A stretch of 64,000 nucleotides of DNA from CAVONB01 sp963697205 (GCA_963697205.1 CAVONB010000004.1:60361-124360); one strand, 5' to 3'; shown: positions 36,540-48,158, counted from the first letter of the stretch. Program-made: numbers and translations. Notes: generated from the sequence alone by a model not told the origin.

Positions 36540-37103
36540 ATGTCGCACATCGACAGCGCAATCCAGGCCGGCGACGCGACGTCGCCGGCCGAGGTCAAGG
36601 CCTGGGACCCCTTCGTGCGCGTCTTCCACTGGTCGCTCGTCACGCTGTTCGTCGCCGCGCATGTCACCGGCGACGAGTTCGAGGATGCGCACTACATCAT
36701 CGGCTACACGATCGCCGGACTGCTCGCCGCGCGCGTCGTGTGGGGCATCGTCGGCGGACGCCACGCACGCTTCACCGACTTCGTGCGGGGACCGTTCACC
36801 ATCCTCGCCTACCTGCGCGACGTCGCGATGCTGCGCTCGCGTCGCTACCTCGGTCACAATCCGGCCGGCGGCGCCATGGTCGTGGCGCTGCTCCTGTCGC
36901 TGTCCGCCACATGCCTCACGGGCTACCTGATGACCACGCCGGAAATGTGGGGCTCAAAGTGGCTCGAAGACGTGCACGAGGCGACGGCGCATCTGACCAT
37001 CGTGCTGGTCGCGCTGCATGTCCTCGGCGTCATCGTCACGAGCTTCATGCACGGCGAGAACCTCGTGCGGTCCATGATTACCGGCCGCAAGCGCGCCGAA
37101 TAG
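36540..37103 (+). CDS. Cytochrome b561-family membrane protein
   Basis: A 187-residue four-helix di-heme b-type cytochrome. It opens with 'AWDPFVRVFHWSLV', a family hallmark with the first His ligand, followed by His in 'VAAHVTGDEFEDAHY' and 'GHNPAGGAMVVALLL'. The last helices carry His in 'DVHEATAH' and 'VALHVLGV'. Such proteins move electrons between quinols and periplasmic acceptors. Pairing with a PepSY gene next to a two-component system is a recurring arrangement in Proteobacteria. Confidence 0.92.
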   Translation: MSHIDSAIQAGDATSPAEVKAWDPFVRVFHWSLVTLFVAAHVTGDEFEDAHYIIGYTIAGLLAARVVWGIVGGRHARFTDFVRGPFTILAYLRDVAMLRSRRYLGHNPAGGAMVVALLLSLSATCLTGYLMTTPEMWGSKWLEDVHEATAHLTIVLVALHVLGVIVTSFMHGENLVRSMITGRKRAE

Positions 37104-37153
37104 CCCACGCCAATTCCGGCGGCGCGCCGCAACAGGCACCTGCCGGAAACAAA

Positions 37154-37190
37154 GCGCCGCGGATCGCACCCCGCAAGCGATCCGCGGCGC
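37154..37190 (-). terminator. Strong 13-bp hairpin between cytochrome b561 and ridA-like genes
   Basis: GCGCCGCGGATCG (37154-37166) pairs perfectly with CGATCCGCGGCGC (37178-37190). AAA before the stem gives a short T-run on the minus strand. It probably ends the minus-strand RidA transcript and may block the convergent one. Confidence 0.65.
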
Positions 37191-37203
37191 GGGCGCGCCG
37201 CGC

Positions 37204-37593
37204 TCAGGCCTTCGCCGCGATCGTTTCCATCTCCACGACCCACTCCGGTCGCGCCAAGCCGTTGACGACGACCCACGTCGACGCCGGTGTGTGCCCGGGC
37301 TTCAGGTACTTCTCGCGATGCGGCTTCAGGAACTTGAGGCCATCCGGCTGCGTCGAGTAGACGTTGAGGCGCACGATGTTCTCCGGTCCGAAGCCAGAGT
37401 GCGCCAGGATGGCCAGCGTGTTCTGCCAGATCTGGTCGTGCTGCGCCTCGAAGCCCTCCGGCAGCGTGCCGTCGGGGCGCAGGCCGACCTGACCGGCCAG
37501 GAACAGCCACCGCGCATTGGGCGGGATCTCGACGCTGTGACTGTACATGGCGGCCGGCGGCGCGACGGTCGGCGGATTGGCGGTCTTCAGCAT
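37204..37593 (-). CDS. RidA/YjgF-family enamine-imine deaminase-like protein
   Basis: A 129-residue Rid-family protein. 'ARWLFLAGQVGLRPDGTLPEG' and 'VRLNVYSTQPDGLKFL' are typical. The C-terminal 'PASTWVVVNGLARPEWVVEME' lacks the Arg (R-x-x-V) of true RidA enzymes that hydrolyse 2-aminoacrylate, so the substrate may differ or the protein may not be a deaminase. It lies 55 bp downstream of the DM13 gene on the same strand. Confidence 0.85.
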   Translation of the reverse strand: MLKTANPPTVAPPAAMYSHSVEIPPNARWLFLAGQVGLRPDGTLPEGFEAQHDQIWQNTLAILAHSGFGPENIVRLNVYSTQPDGLKFLKPHREKYLKPGHTPASTWVVVNGLARPEWVVEMETIAAKA

Positions 37594-37648
37594 GGCGGTC
37601 TCCCCGGATCAATCTGAATTTCGCGGCGGACCGGCGGCCCACCGTTAC

Positions 37649-38119
37649 CTATTTGTATTTGGTTGCCGTGATGAATGCACCAAAGCTTTCGCACCACACG
37701 ACCGCGGTGTTGTAGGCGGAGACGTCGACGCCGGCGGGCACATCGACGATGAACCCATCGAAGGATTTGACGTCGCCGACACGCACAGCGCTGGCCTTGA
37801 TCGCGTCGAAGCCCTCTTTCGTCTCCACGAAGCTCTTCGTCAGGTACAGCTTGTAGTCCGGCCCCGGTGCAAGCTTGCCCTCGAAGGCGATGCGGTCCTT
37901 GCCCAGCCGCAACTCGCCGTCCCCCCAATGCAGGAAGTCGCTGCCCTTCAGGTCACGTTTGAAGCGAGCCTTGTACATCGCGCCCTGCGAAGCCGACTGC
38001 AACTCCGCCTTCTGTGGCGCCGGTGGCGCCGTCAGGATCGGCAACGTGTAGACGCCGAGCGCGAACCCGACCGCGAGCATGGCACCATGCGTCACGATTA
38101 AAATCAGCCAGCGGATCAT
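37649..38119 (-). CDS. DM13-domain protein with N-terminal membrane anchor
   Basis: 156 residues: one N-terminal hydrophobic helix ('LILIVTHGAMLAVGFALGVY'), then a DM13 domain with 'FLHWGDGELRLG', 'LAPGPDYKLYL' and a single conserved Cys in 'VVWCESFGAFI'. DM13 has been proposed as a cytochrome-like redox domain using that Cys; this is family-level conjecture. The start at 38119 is preceded by AAAGGAACG. Nearness to the cytochrome b561 gene fits a redox role. Confidence 0.85.
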   Translation of the reverse strand: MIRWLILIVTHGAMLAVGFALGVYTLPILTAPPAPQKAELQSASQGAMYKARFKRDLKGSDFLHWGDGELRLGKDRIAFEGKLAPGPDYKLYLTKSFVETKEGFDAIKASAVRVGDVKSFDGFIVDVPAGVDVSAYNTAVVWCESFGAFITATKYK

Positions 38120-38615
38120 ATCGGCGTTCCTTTCGCGATGAGCGGTCTTTCCCTGCGCCGCAACCTCGCTGCTGGCAATGCCATCTGTCAATTGAACTCA
38201 ACCCACGAAACCGCGAGCGCACGTGATCTCCGCCCCCGCAAGTCCCGCTCAATCCCCGCACGCAACGTGCGCACATGGGTCGCCATGACCTCAGCGCGTC
38301 TTGACCGCCGTGCCGGTCCCGCGCCGGACACGAACCGTTCCGCGCCCCTGGCACCCTGCGCGACGGCCAGCCCCAGCGGCTTGCGTACCGGCATCACCAA
38401 CTCCCTGCGCCTTTCGCCTGAGATCTGGCGTTCTCCCCTGTCGCCTTGAACGGAAGGCTACGACGTAGACCGACCGGTTAACAAGCCGAACCGGCTTTTC
38501 TGACGGTTGCGCACGCGCCTCCTGGCAACGATGATGTCCGGACAAGGAGCGGCGACGATGACGGTCTGAGGACCATCGGACGCACGAACGCCGCGCCAAT
38601 GGGAAGGACGCCGCC
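38120..38615. other. 496-bp region with a terminator-like hairpin and ambiguous small frames
   Basis: No clear gene is seen. A plus-strand frame 38138-38449 and a minus-strand frame 38188-38400 overlap, and neither has a known domain. At 38474-38494, CCGGTT and AACCGG form a hairpin followed by CTTTTC, shaped like a plus-strand intrinsic terminator ~25 bp after the end of the plus-strand frame. That mildly supports a plus-strand transcript (small protein or RNA). The promoter of the downstream gene at 38616 should also lie here. Confidence 0.35.
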
Positions 38616-39878
38616 ATGCCCAATCTTTGGACCGACCTGACAGGCGACATCATGCGCTCGGCGCTCAACATCCAGGACCTGCGCGGGATGGCGCGCCGGC
38701 GTCTGCCGCGCATGCTGTTCGACTTCATCGACCGCGGCAGCGAGGACGACGTCGCGCTCCGCCACAACCGCGAGGCCCTCGAGCGCATCAAGCTCGTCCC
38801 GCGCGTGCTCAACAACACATCAAAGCGCGATCCCGCGGTCACGCTTCTCGGCCAACCCCAGAAGCTGCCGCTGGTGATCGGTCCCACCGGTCCGGCAGGC
38901 TTCGTCTGGTATCGCGGCGAGACCGAGCTCGCGCGGGCTGCGGCCAAGGCAGGCATCCCCTTCACCCTCGCCAGCACATCGAACACGCCCATGGAGCGTA
39001 TCCGGCAGGAGGGCGGCGGCACCCAATGGTACCACCTCTACGTCTGGCGCGATCTGGAAGGCTCCGTTCAGGCGGTGCCGCGCGCACGCGACGCCGGCTA
39101 CGACGCGCTCGTGCTGACGGTCGACGCCACCGTGCCCTACAATCGCGAATTCGATAAGCGCAACGGCGCGACATTTCCCGTGCGCTTCACGCCGGGCAAC
39201 GTCTTCGACGTCGCCACGCACCCGCGCTGGCTGATCGGCACGATGGGCCGCTACGTCCGCGCCGACGGTCACATGCCGCGCTACGTCAACATCGGCATGA
39301 CCGACGGTGTCGCCCCGCAGGACGTGCGCGCGCTCCTCACTAAGAACGACACGCTCGACTGGGACTTCCTGAAGCGCATCCGGGACATGTGGCCGAGGAA
39401 GCTGATTGTGAAAGGTGTCCTGCATCCCGCCGACGCCGCACGCATGGCCGACTTCGGCGTCGACGGCGTCATCGTCTCCAATCACGGCGGCATCGCCAGC
39501 GACGCCTCGATCGCCCCGATCGACGCCTTGCCCGCCGTCGTCGACGCGGTCGACGGACGCATGGCGGTGATGGTCGATAGCGGCTTCCGTCGCGGCAGCG
39601 ACGTGCTCAAGGGCCTCGCCCTCGGCGCCGACGCCGTCGTCATCGGACGCGCCACCCTCTACGGCGTCTCCGCCGCTGGCGAAGCCGGCGCGACGCGCGC
39701 GCTGGACATCCTGCGTTCGGAGATCCATCGCACGATGGGTGTGATGGGCCTCGTCGATCTGGCCGGCATCGGTCGCGAGCACGTCGTCTTGCCGGGCGAG
39801 GTCCTGCGCATGAACGAGGGCGAGGCGGCACGCAGCCCCGCCGCGCAACGCCCGCCATCGGTCGCCGCCGCCCAATGA
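38616..39878 (+). CDS. FMN-dependent alpha-hydroxy-acid dehydrogenase with altered active site
   Basis: A 420-residue TIM-barrel flavoprotein of the lactate/mandelate dehydrogenase and glycolate oxidase family. 'RLPRMLFDFIDRGSEDD', 'PTGPAGFVWYRGE' and 'GTQWYHLYVWRD' are normal, as is the phosphate site 'VMVDSGFRRGSDVLKGLALGADAV' region. The catalytic His is kept in 'SNHGG'. The next residue is normally the substrate-binding Arg of SNHGGRQLD; here it reads 'SNHGGIASD', so Arg is Ile. It is adjacent to a convergent GMC oxidoreductase gene. Either the substrate differs or the enzyme is impaired. Confidence 0.88.
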   Translation: MPNLWTDLTGDIMRSALNIQDLRGMARRRLPRMLFDFIDRGSEDDVALRHNREALERIKLVPRVLNNTSKRDPAVTLLGQPQKLPLVIGPTGPAGFVWYRGETELARAAAKAGIPFTLASTSNTPMERIRQEGGGTQWYHLYVWRDLEGSVQAVPRARDAGYDALVLTVDATVPYNREFDKRNGATFPVRFTPGNVFDVATHPRWLIGTMGRYVRADGHMPRYVNIGMTDGVAPQDVRALLTKNDTLDWDFLKRIRDMWPRKLIVKGVLHPADAARMADFGVDGVIVSNHGGIASDASIAPIDALPAVVDAVDGRMAVMVDSGFRRGSDVLKGLALGADAVVIGRATLYGVSAAGEAGATRALDILRSEIHRTMGVMGLVDLAGIGREHVVLPGEVLRMNEGEAARSPAAQRPPSVAAAQ

Positions 39879-39910
39879 TCGCCGCGCAGTAATCGACGCC
39901 TGGCCGCAGG

Positions 39911-41551
39911 TCAGGCCGGCAGGTTCGCCGGCTCCGGCGCGGGCCGTCCGCGGATCAGATCAGCGGCCTTGTCCGCGATCATCAGCACCGAAGCGTTGAG
40001 GTTGGCCGAGATCATGCGCGGCATCACCGATGCGTCGATCACGCGCAAGCCGTCCAGGCCGTGCACACGCAGCTGATCGTCGACGACGTTGGTGGGCACG
40101 GTGGCGGGCCCCATCCGGCAGGTCGACGCCGGGTGAAACACCGTCTGCGCGTTCTTCACGCCAGCGTCCAGGATCTCGTCGTCGCTCTGGACCGCCGGAC
40201 CGGGATAGGATTCGCGCACGAGATAGCGGGCGAAGGGCGCGCCCGACAGCAGGCGGCGCGAGATCTTGATGCTGGCCACGAACACCCGGCGGTCGAGTTC
40301 GTGACCCAGATAGTTCGATTGGATCAGCGGCGCCGCGAAGGGATCGGAGGACGCCAGCCGCACCCAGCCACGGCTCTCCGGCCGATGTTGCCAGCCCGCG
40401 CACGTCATGCCCGGATGGTCCTCGAGCCGGCCGAGCTGTCCTTCCTTGTAGCTCGCCGGCGTGAAGATGAACTGCAGATCCGGGTCCGTGCCAGGGCTTT
40501 CGCCCGAGTGCCAGAACGCCAGCACCAAGCTCGGCTGTAGCGACAGCACACCCTTGCGCGCGACCGCATACTTCAGCGCCTCCCCGACCAGCCGCGCCCC
40601 GCGCACCATCTCGTTGATCGTCGTCACGTCCTTCACTTCCGCGACGACGCGCGAGGTGTAGTGGTCCTGCAGCCCGTCACCGACACCCGGCAGTGCGTGA
40701 CGAACCGCGATGCCGAGCGATTGCAGGAGCTGCGGCGGCCCGATCCCGGACAACATCAAGAGCTGCGGCGAATTGTAGGCGCCCCCAGATAGCAATACCT
40801 CGCGCCGCGCCTTCACCTCCGCTGGCCGCCCGTCACGACCACCGATGCAATAGGCCGCCCCGGTCGCCCGCTTGCCCTCCAGCAGCAGCGAGGTGACGTG
40901 CGCGCTGGTGATGACGCGCAGGTTGGGCCGGCGCATTGCCGGGCGCAGGAACGCGCGCGCCGCGCTGATCCGGCGTCCGTTCGCGATCGCGCGCTGCGCA
41001 TAGGCGACGCCCGCTTGCGAGGCGCCGTTGTAGTCCTTCGCGTGAGGCATCCCGATCCCCACGCAGCTGTCGATGAAGGCATCGCACAGCGGATGCCTGA
41101 AATCGGCTTCCGTCACCGGCAGCGGTCCCTCGCGCCCGCGATACGTCTCGTCCGCCGCACCGACACGCCCTTCGAGCCGCTTGAAGTAGGGCAGCACGTC
41201 GGCATAGCCCCAGCCGCGATTGCCGAGTTGCGCCCAGGTGTCGAAGTCGCTGGCAAGCCCGCGGTTGTAGACGTGCCCGTTGATCGAGCTCGACCCGCCG
41301 AGTGTCTTGCCGCGCGGTGCGAACACGCGCCGGCCACCCGTATAAGGCCCTTCCTCCTGCGCGTAGCACCAGTTCACGCGCGGGTCGTACGTGGTTTTGA
41401 TGAACCCCGCGGGCATGTGGATGTAGGGATGCCAGTCCGTCGGCCCCGCCTCCAGCACGCACACCGAGACGGCTGCATCCTCACTCAGCCGGTTGGCGAG
41501 CACCGAGCCAGCCGAGCCTGCGCCGATGATGACGTAGTCGAACGTTTCCAT
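39911..41551 (-). CDS. GMC-family FAD-dependent oxidoreductase (choline dehydrogenase-like)
   Basis: A 546-residue flavoprotein that oxidises an alcohol. The FAD-binding motif 'YVIIGAGSAGSVLANRLSE' starts near residue 5. The GMC signature 'GKTLGGSSSINGHVYNRG' and the second signature 'GGAYNSPQLLMLSGIGP' are complete. The catalytic His lies in 'VFHPASTCRMG', with Asn in 'SANLNASVLMIA' near the end. The start at 41551 is preceded by GAGGGGCGGG; the upstream frame would add 28 unconserved residues. It may act on a product related to the neighbouring hydroxy-acid enzyme. Confidence 0.92.
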   Translation of the reverse strand: METFDYVIIGAGSAGSVLANRLSEDAAVSVCVLEAGPTDWHPYIHMPAGFIKTTYDPRVNWCYAQEEGPYTGGRRVFAPRGKTLGGSSSINGHVYNRGLASDFDTWAQLGNRGWGYADVLPYFKRLEGRVGAADETYRGREGPLPVTEADFRHPLCDAFIDSCVGIGMPHAKDYNGASQAGVAYAQRAIANGRRISAARAFLRPAMRRPNLRVITSAHVTSLLLEGKRATGAAYCIGGRDGRPAEVKARREVLLSGGAYNSPQLLMLSGIGPPQLLQSLGIAVRHALPGVGDGLQDHYTSRVVAEVKDVTTINEMVRGARLVGEALKYAVARKGVLSLQPSLVLAFWHSGESPGTDPDLQFIFTPASYKEGQLGRLEDHPGMTCAGWQHRPESRGWVRLASSDPFAAPLIQSNYLGHELDRRVFVASIKISRRLLSGAPFARYLVRESYPGPAVQSDDEILDAGVKNAQTVFHPASTCRMGPATVPTNVVDDQLRVHGLDGLRVIDASVMPRMISANLNASVLMIADKAADLIRGRPAPEPANLPA

Positions 41552-41725
41552 GCCCCGCCCCTCGACCGCCCGCTGGCGCGCGAAGCGGCCCCGCGCCTTC
41601 ACCGGCGAGAGAACGGCCGCGTCGTCCGCAGGCATTGTTATTGTCGGCGCGACCTTAATCGAGGCCGCCGCGAAGAGCCAGCCATCCGGACCACCAGGAA
41701 ACGACGCTGGTTGCAGGCCCGCCCT

Positions 41726-42028
41726 TCAGCCTTTGCATTGCTTGGCAAGTGCTTTGCTCACCTCCACAAGACGCTGGCGATGATGTGCGGGCAAATCCTC
41801 GACCGTGGCGATCGCCTCGCCCAGCGCCGCCAGGATGCCCTCCAACAGGTAATAGTGAAGGTGGAAGCCGACGTGCCGGCGCTCCGCACCTTGGCGGTCC
41901 AGATGCAGGTGGACGCCGTCGCGGTCGGCCGTCACCTCGAACCGGCTCTCCCGGCCGAAGGACCCCATGTAGAACTTCTCGGGAAAATCGATCGACACTT
42001 CGGCCTTGTCCGTAATCGGCTTGGACAT
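41726..42028 (-). CDS. Small hypothetical protein, 100 residues
   Basis: A soluble protein with no signal or membrane segment. The central part, 'GVHLHLDRQGAERRHVGFHLHYYLL', is rich in His and aromatic residues, and the C-terminus is helical ('RQRLVEVSKALAKQCKG'). The alternating beta-like start ('EVSIDFPEKFYMGSFG') suggests a small alpha/beta fold. I do not recognise the family. It is transcribed away from the TPR-cytochrome gene. Confidence 0.65.
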   Translation of the reverse strand: MSKPITDKAEVSIDFPEKFYMGSFGRESRFEVTADRDGVHLHLDRQGAERRHVGFHLHYYLLEGILAALGEAIATVEDLPAHHRQRLVEVSKALAKQCKG

Positions 42029-42190
42029 CTAGCGCTCCTTCATCTGGCCGTGCCGCACCCGCGCCCACCGCCCAGGCACGCGACCGGCAGGCCGAGGATG
42101 CTGTGGAACGGCTGCCACGCGTTGATGCCCGTCAAAACGCCGGCGCGTAAATCGCAGCACGCTGGCGCGGCATCGACAAGGAGGCTCGCC

Positions 42191-43207
42191 ATGATGAAGA
42201 TCGCGATGCGCGGGGGGATCGTCGCGCTCCTGTTCGCGCCACTACTGACGCTGCCCGGCGCCGCCCAGTCGCCTGCCGATGCGATTGCCGCCTGCCGGTC
42301 CGCGCGCGATGGCCAGGAGCGCCTCGCCGCCTGCTCGCGCGTCATCGCCGATGCCGCCGCCACCGACGCCCACAAGGCGATGGCCTATCGCAATCGCGGT
42401 CGCGCTCGCGCCGAGGCTGGCGCCAACGCCGACGCCATCGTCGATCTTACTGAGGCCATCAAGCGCGACCAGGCCGACGTCCAGGCCTACCTGACGCGTG
42501 CCCGCGTCCGGCTGGCCGCCAACGACACCCAGGGCGCCATCGCCGACTACGACGCCGCCGTGGCGCTGCGGCCGGCCTGGGCCATCGGCTATATCGGTCG
42601 CGGCCACGCGCGCCTCGTCGCGGGCGCCCCCGACCTCGCCATCGCCGATTTCACCAAGGCGATCGAAGCCGACCCCCGCAACGCGCACGCCTACAACAAT
42701 CGCGGCCTCGCCCATCGCAAGGCCGGCAACCTCGACCGCGCCATCGCCGAATACACCGCCGCCATAGACGTCAACCCGATCTACGGCCTCGCCTACGCCA
42801 ACCGCGGTTACGCCAACGAGGAGCGCGGCGCCAAGGACAAGGCGGTCGAGGATTACCGCAACGCGCTGCGCGTCGACCCCTCCCTTACCGGCGCCAGGGA
42901 AGGCCTGGAGCGGCTCAAGGCCGTCGGCGCACTGGCCGGCGAGAGCGCGAAATTGATCGCGCAAGGCAAGGCGCTGGTGGAAACCCATTGCCAGGGCTGC
43001 CACGCCGTCGGCGTGGCCGGCGCGAGCCCCAACCCCAAGGCGCCGCCGTTCCGCGCGATGCACGATCGCCACCCGATGCTGGCGCTTCGCGCGCCACTGA
43101 CGCGTGGCATCGCTGCCCCCCACGACGAAATGCCGAAGTTCCGGCTGCCCGACGCCGACGTCGACAAGATCATCGCCTACATCAACGATCTCGGCGCAAA
43201 GCCCTGA
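42191..43207 (+). CDS. Exported TPR protein fused to a class I cytochrome c domain
   Basis: 338 residues. A signal peptide ('GGIVALLFAPLLTLPGAAQ') is followed by about five TPR motifs (residues ~55-230, e.g. 'AYNNRGLAHRKAGNLDRAI') and a C-terminal mono-heme cytochrome c domain. Heme binding is by 'CQGCH' near residue 266, with a candidate axial Met in 'DEMPKFRLPDADVDKII' near 313. AAGGAGG precedes the start. The TPR part probably docks a partner in the periplasm while the heme passes electrons. TPR-cytochrome c fusions are uncommon. Confidence 0.9.
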   Translation: MMKIAMRGGIVALLFAPLLTLPGAAQSPADAIAACRSARDGQERLAACSRVIADAAATDAHKAMAYRNRGRARAEAGANADAIVDLTEAIKRDQADVQAYLTRARVRLAANDTQGAIADYDAAVALRPAWAIGYIGRGHARLVAGAPDLAIADFTKAIEADPRNAHAYNNRGLAHRKAGNLDRAIAEYTAAIDVNPIYGLAYANRGYANEERGAKDKAVEDYRNALRVDPSLTGAREGLERLKAVGALAGESAKLIAQGKALVETHCQGCHAVGVAGASPNPKAPPFRAMHDRHPMLALRAPLTRGIAAPHDEMPKFRLPDADVDKIIAYINDLGAKP

Positions 43208-43248
43208 GACAAACCGCCTGCCTCACGGACCGAACGAGCCCCACTCGT

Positions 43249-43278
43249 AAAAAAGGCCGGCGCCTTGCGGCACCGGCC
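43249..43278 (-). terminator. Rho-independent terminator of the PpiC gene
   Basis: On the minus strand a GGCCGGTGCC / GGCGCCGGCC stem with one mismatch and a four-base loop is followed by six T. It lies between the convergent TPR-cytochrome and PpiC genes. Confidence 0.8.
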
Positions 43279-43318
43279 CGTCCGTATCGACATGCGCTGA
43301 ACGCGCGCGCCGCAGCGC

Positions 43319-44203
43319 CTACTTCGTCTGTGCGCCCGGAACCGGCGTCGGCACGTTCTGCCCCGCCTTCTGCGCCTCGATCTGCTTTTTGATCTCCGGA
43401 TCGACGTAATCGATATTGGCCTTGCCGCGCAGGCTCGTCGCCAGGTCCTGCGCCTTCTTGTGCATCAGCGCGGCGGTAATGCGGTCCTTGACAGTCTCGA
43501 ACGCCGGCGGCTTCAGCACGCGGCGATCCTCCAGCTTGATCAGGTGCCAGCCGAACTGCGACTGCACGGGAAGCGAAACCTCCCCGACCTTGAGCTTGAA
43601 CGCGGTCTCCTCGAAGGCAGGCACCATCTGGCCCTTGCCGAAGTAGCCGAGATCGCCACCGTCCTGCTTGGAGCCTGGATCCTTGGAGAACTCCTTGGCC
43701 ATCTGTGTGAAGTCGGCGCCGTGCCCGATCTTCTCGAAGATCTCCTTCGCCTTTAACTCCGATTCTACGAGGATATGGCGCGCGCGCACCTGCTCCCCCT
43801 CCTTGGAGCCCGACACCTGGCTGTCGTAGAAAGCCTTCTTCTCGGCCTCCGTGATGCCTTCCTTGACGGTGATGTCGAAGTAGCTGTCGCGCAGCGCCCG
43901 ACGCCGCCAGTACTGCATCCGCTCATCGAAGCTGCCCCGCTGGCCGAGCTTCTCGCTCTCCGCGGCTTCCGCAAACAGCTGGTTCTCGATCAGGTATTCG
44001 ACGAGCACCCTGCGCCGCGTATCGGGCGGCAGGTTGCCGAGGTCACCCCCGATCTCCGTCTCCGCCAGCCGCATGTCAGCTTCCGTCAGAGCCTTGCCGT
44101 TGACGGTGGCCACAACCTTGTCCTGGGCCACCGCGCCGAATGGGGCGAGCAGGAGAAGAGCCGTCGCCGCCGTGCGGCGCATGGTCTTGCAAAAGTCTGT
44201 CAC
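43319..44203 (-). CDS. Periplasmic PpiC-type peptidyl-prolyl isomerase
   Basis: This SurA/PrsA-like foldase should help outer-membrane proteins or secreted proteins fold. The signal peptide is 'RRTAATALLLLAPFGAVAQ'. An N-terminal helical SurA-like part is followed by one parvulin domain ('VRARHILVESELKAKEI', 'GGDLGYFGKGQMVPAFE', 'QSQFGWHLIKLED') and a charged C-terminal tail. The GTG at 44203 has AGAGG upstream; ATG 44233 and ATG 44182 are alternatives. It is divergent from secA, the usual arrangement in Rhizobiales, and fits export plus folding as one theme. Confidence 0.9.
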   Translation of the reverse strand: MTDFCKTMRRTAATALLLLAPFGAVAQDKVVATVNGKALTEADMRLAETEIGGDLGNLPPDTRRRVLVEYLIENQLFAEAAESEKLGQRGSFDERMQYWRRRALRDSYFDITVKEGITEAEKKAFYDSQVSGSKEGEQVRARHILVESELKAKEIFEKIGHGADFTQMAKEFSKDPGSKQDGGDLGYFGKGQMVPAFEETAFKLKVGEVSLPVQSQFGWHLIKLEDRRVLKPPAFETVKDRITAALMHKKAQDLATSLRGKANIDYVDPEIKKQIEAQKAGQNVPTPVPGAQTK

Positions 44204-44676
44204 GAAAGAAGGCCTCTTGCTGTAAGGGAGCACTGCGATCGGCTACGGGCGCGCTCGAGCCGCTCGACACCTTGGCGCCGTCTGTTCCCGGCGCCGCTCG
44301 CCCCAGTGACGCCGGCGGGCCACGGGATCGGCCGCCGAGCGATAGGCCCGGGCGACGGCCCTGCCAAGTGAACTTTCCGAAAGGAACGGCCAAGTGCGGC
44401 ATTCTTGAGGTGGGCGACCCCTGCCCCGGCCCGGCCTCGCGTTGACAATGATGCATCCCCCTTCTTATGTCTCCTCACAACTATGCGACGCGCCGATGCC
44501 GGGCACCCCACGGCGGGGCCGCTAGGCGTACTGTTGTGTTGGCCCGCCCCTAGCCGGCCGGCACCGCGGAGCGTTAAGTGCGGCCGGAATGCAACGCGGG
44601 GGCGCGGGACGCTGGTCAGCGGCCATCGCCAGGCTCGATCTGCGAGCCTAACCATATGAATTGAGGACGCAATTTC
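44204..44676. other. Intergenic region between ppiC and secA
   Basis: About 470 bases between divergent genes. The secA promoter candidate lies at 44442-44470. The remaining secA leader would be about 200 nt long and contains GC-rich inverted stretches, but no known regulatory RNA could be recognised. No promoter for the PpiC gene stood out. Confidence 0.45.
44442..44470 (+). promoter_or_regulatory. Candidate secA promoter
   Basis: A consensus TTGACA lies 17 bases before TTATGT, a weak -10. Transcription would start near 44477, leaving a ~200-nt leader before the secA ATG. GAGGA just before the ATG is the ribosome-binding site. Confidence 0.45.
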
Positions 44677-47626
<2,950 letters not shown>

Positions 47627-47654
47627 TCGGCATCACGCTTCAGGGGGCAGAACC

Positions 47655-48158
47655 ATGGCAGATCGCAGCTCCAGCAAGGCCTTTCCCGTGTCCTGGGACC
47701 AGTTCCACCGGGACGCGCGCGCGCTCGCCTGGAAGTTGGCCGAGAAGGGCCCCTTTGACGCCATCGTGTGCATCACACGCGGAGGGCTCGTCCCCGCCGC
47801 CATCGTCGCCCGCGAGCTCGAGATCCGCGTCGTCGAGACGGTCTGCGTCGCCAGCTATCACGACTACAAGAGCCAAGGCGACATGCGCGTCCTGAAGGAG
47901 ATCGCGCCCGCCGTGCGCTCGCTCTCCGGCGGAACCGGCGAAGGCGTGCTGATCGTTGATGACCTGACCGACACCGGCGGCACGGCGCGCATCGTCCGCG
48001 AGATGCTGCCCAAGGCGCACTTCGCCACCGTCTACGCCAAGCCGCAGGGCAAGCCCCTCATCGACAGCTACGTCACCGAGGTTTCGCAGGACACCTGGAT
48101 CTACTTCCCCTGGGACCTCGACCTCGCCTACGCCGAACCCATCCGCGGCGGACGCTGA
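47655..48158 (+). CDS. gpt: Xanthine phosphoribosyltransferase
   Basis: This 167-residue purine-salvage enzyme converts xanthine or guanine plus PRPP into nucleotides. The PRPP-binding motif 'VLIVDDLTDTGGTAR' and the flexible-loop region 'SYHDYKSQG' are present, and 'AIVCITRGGLVPAAI' is the N-terminal phosphate-binding block. It starts 28 bp after secA and is followed by rpe after 49 bp, so the three are probably one transcript. Confidence 0.92.
   Translation: MADRSSSKAFPVSWDQFHRDARALAWKLAEKGPFDAIVCITRGGLVPAAIVARELEIRVVETVCVASYHDYKSQGDMRVLKEIAPAVRSLSGGTGEGVLIVDDLTDTGGTARIVREMLPKAHFATVYAKPQGKPLIDSYVTEVSQDTWIYFPWDLDLAYAEPIRGGR

Noticed and set aside
38188..38400. Minus-strand 70-codon frame
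   Set aside because: It has a possible GGGAG site but an equally long frame exists on the other strand; no domain or context decides between them.
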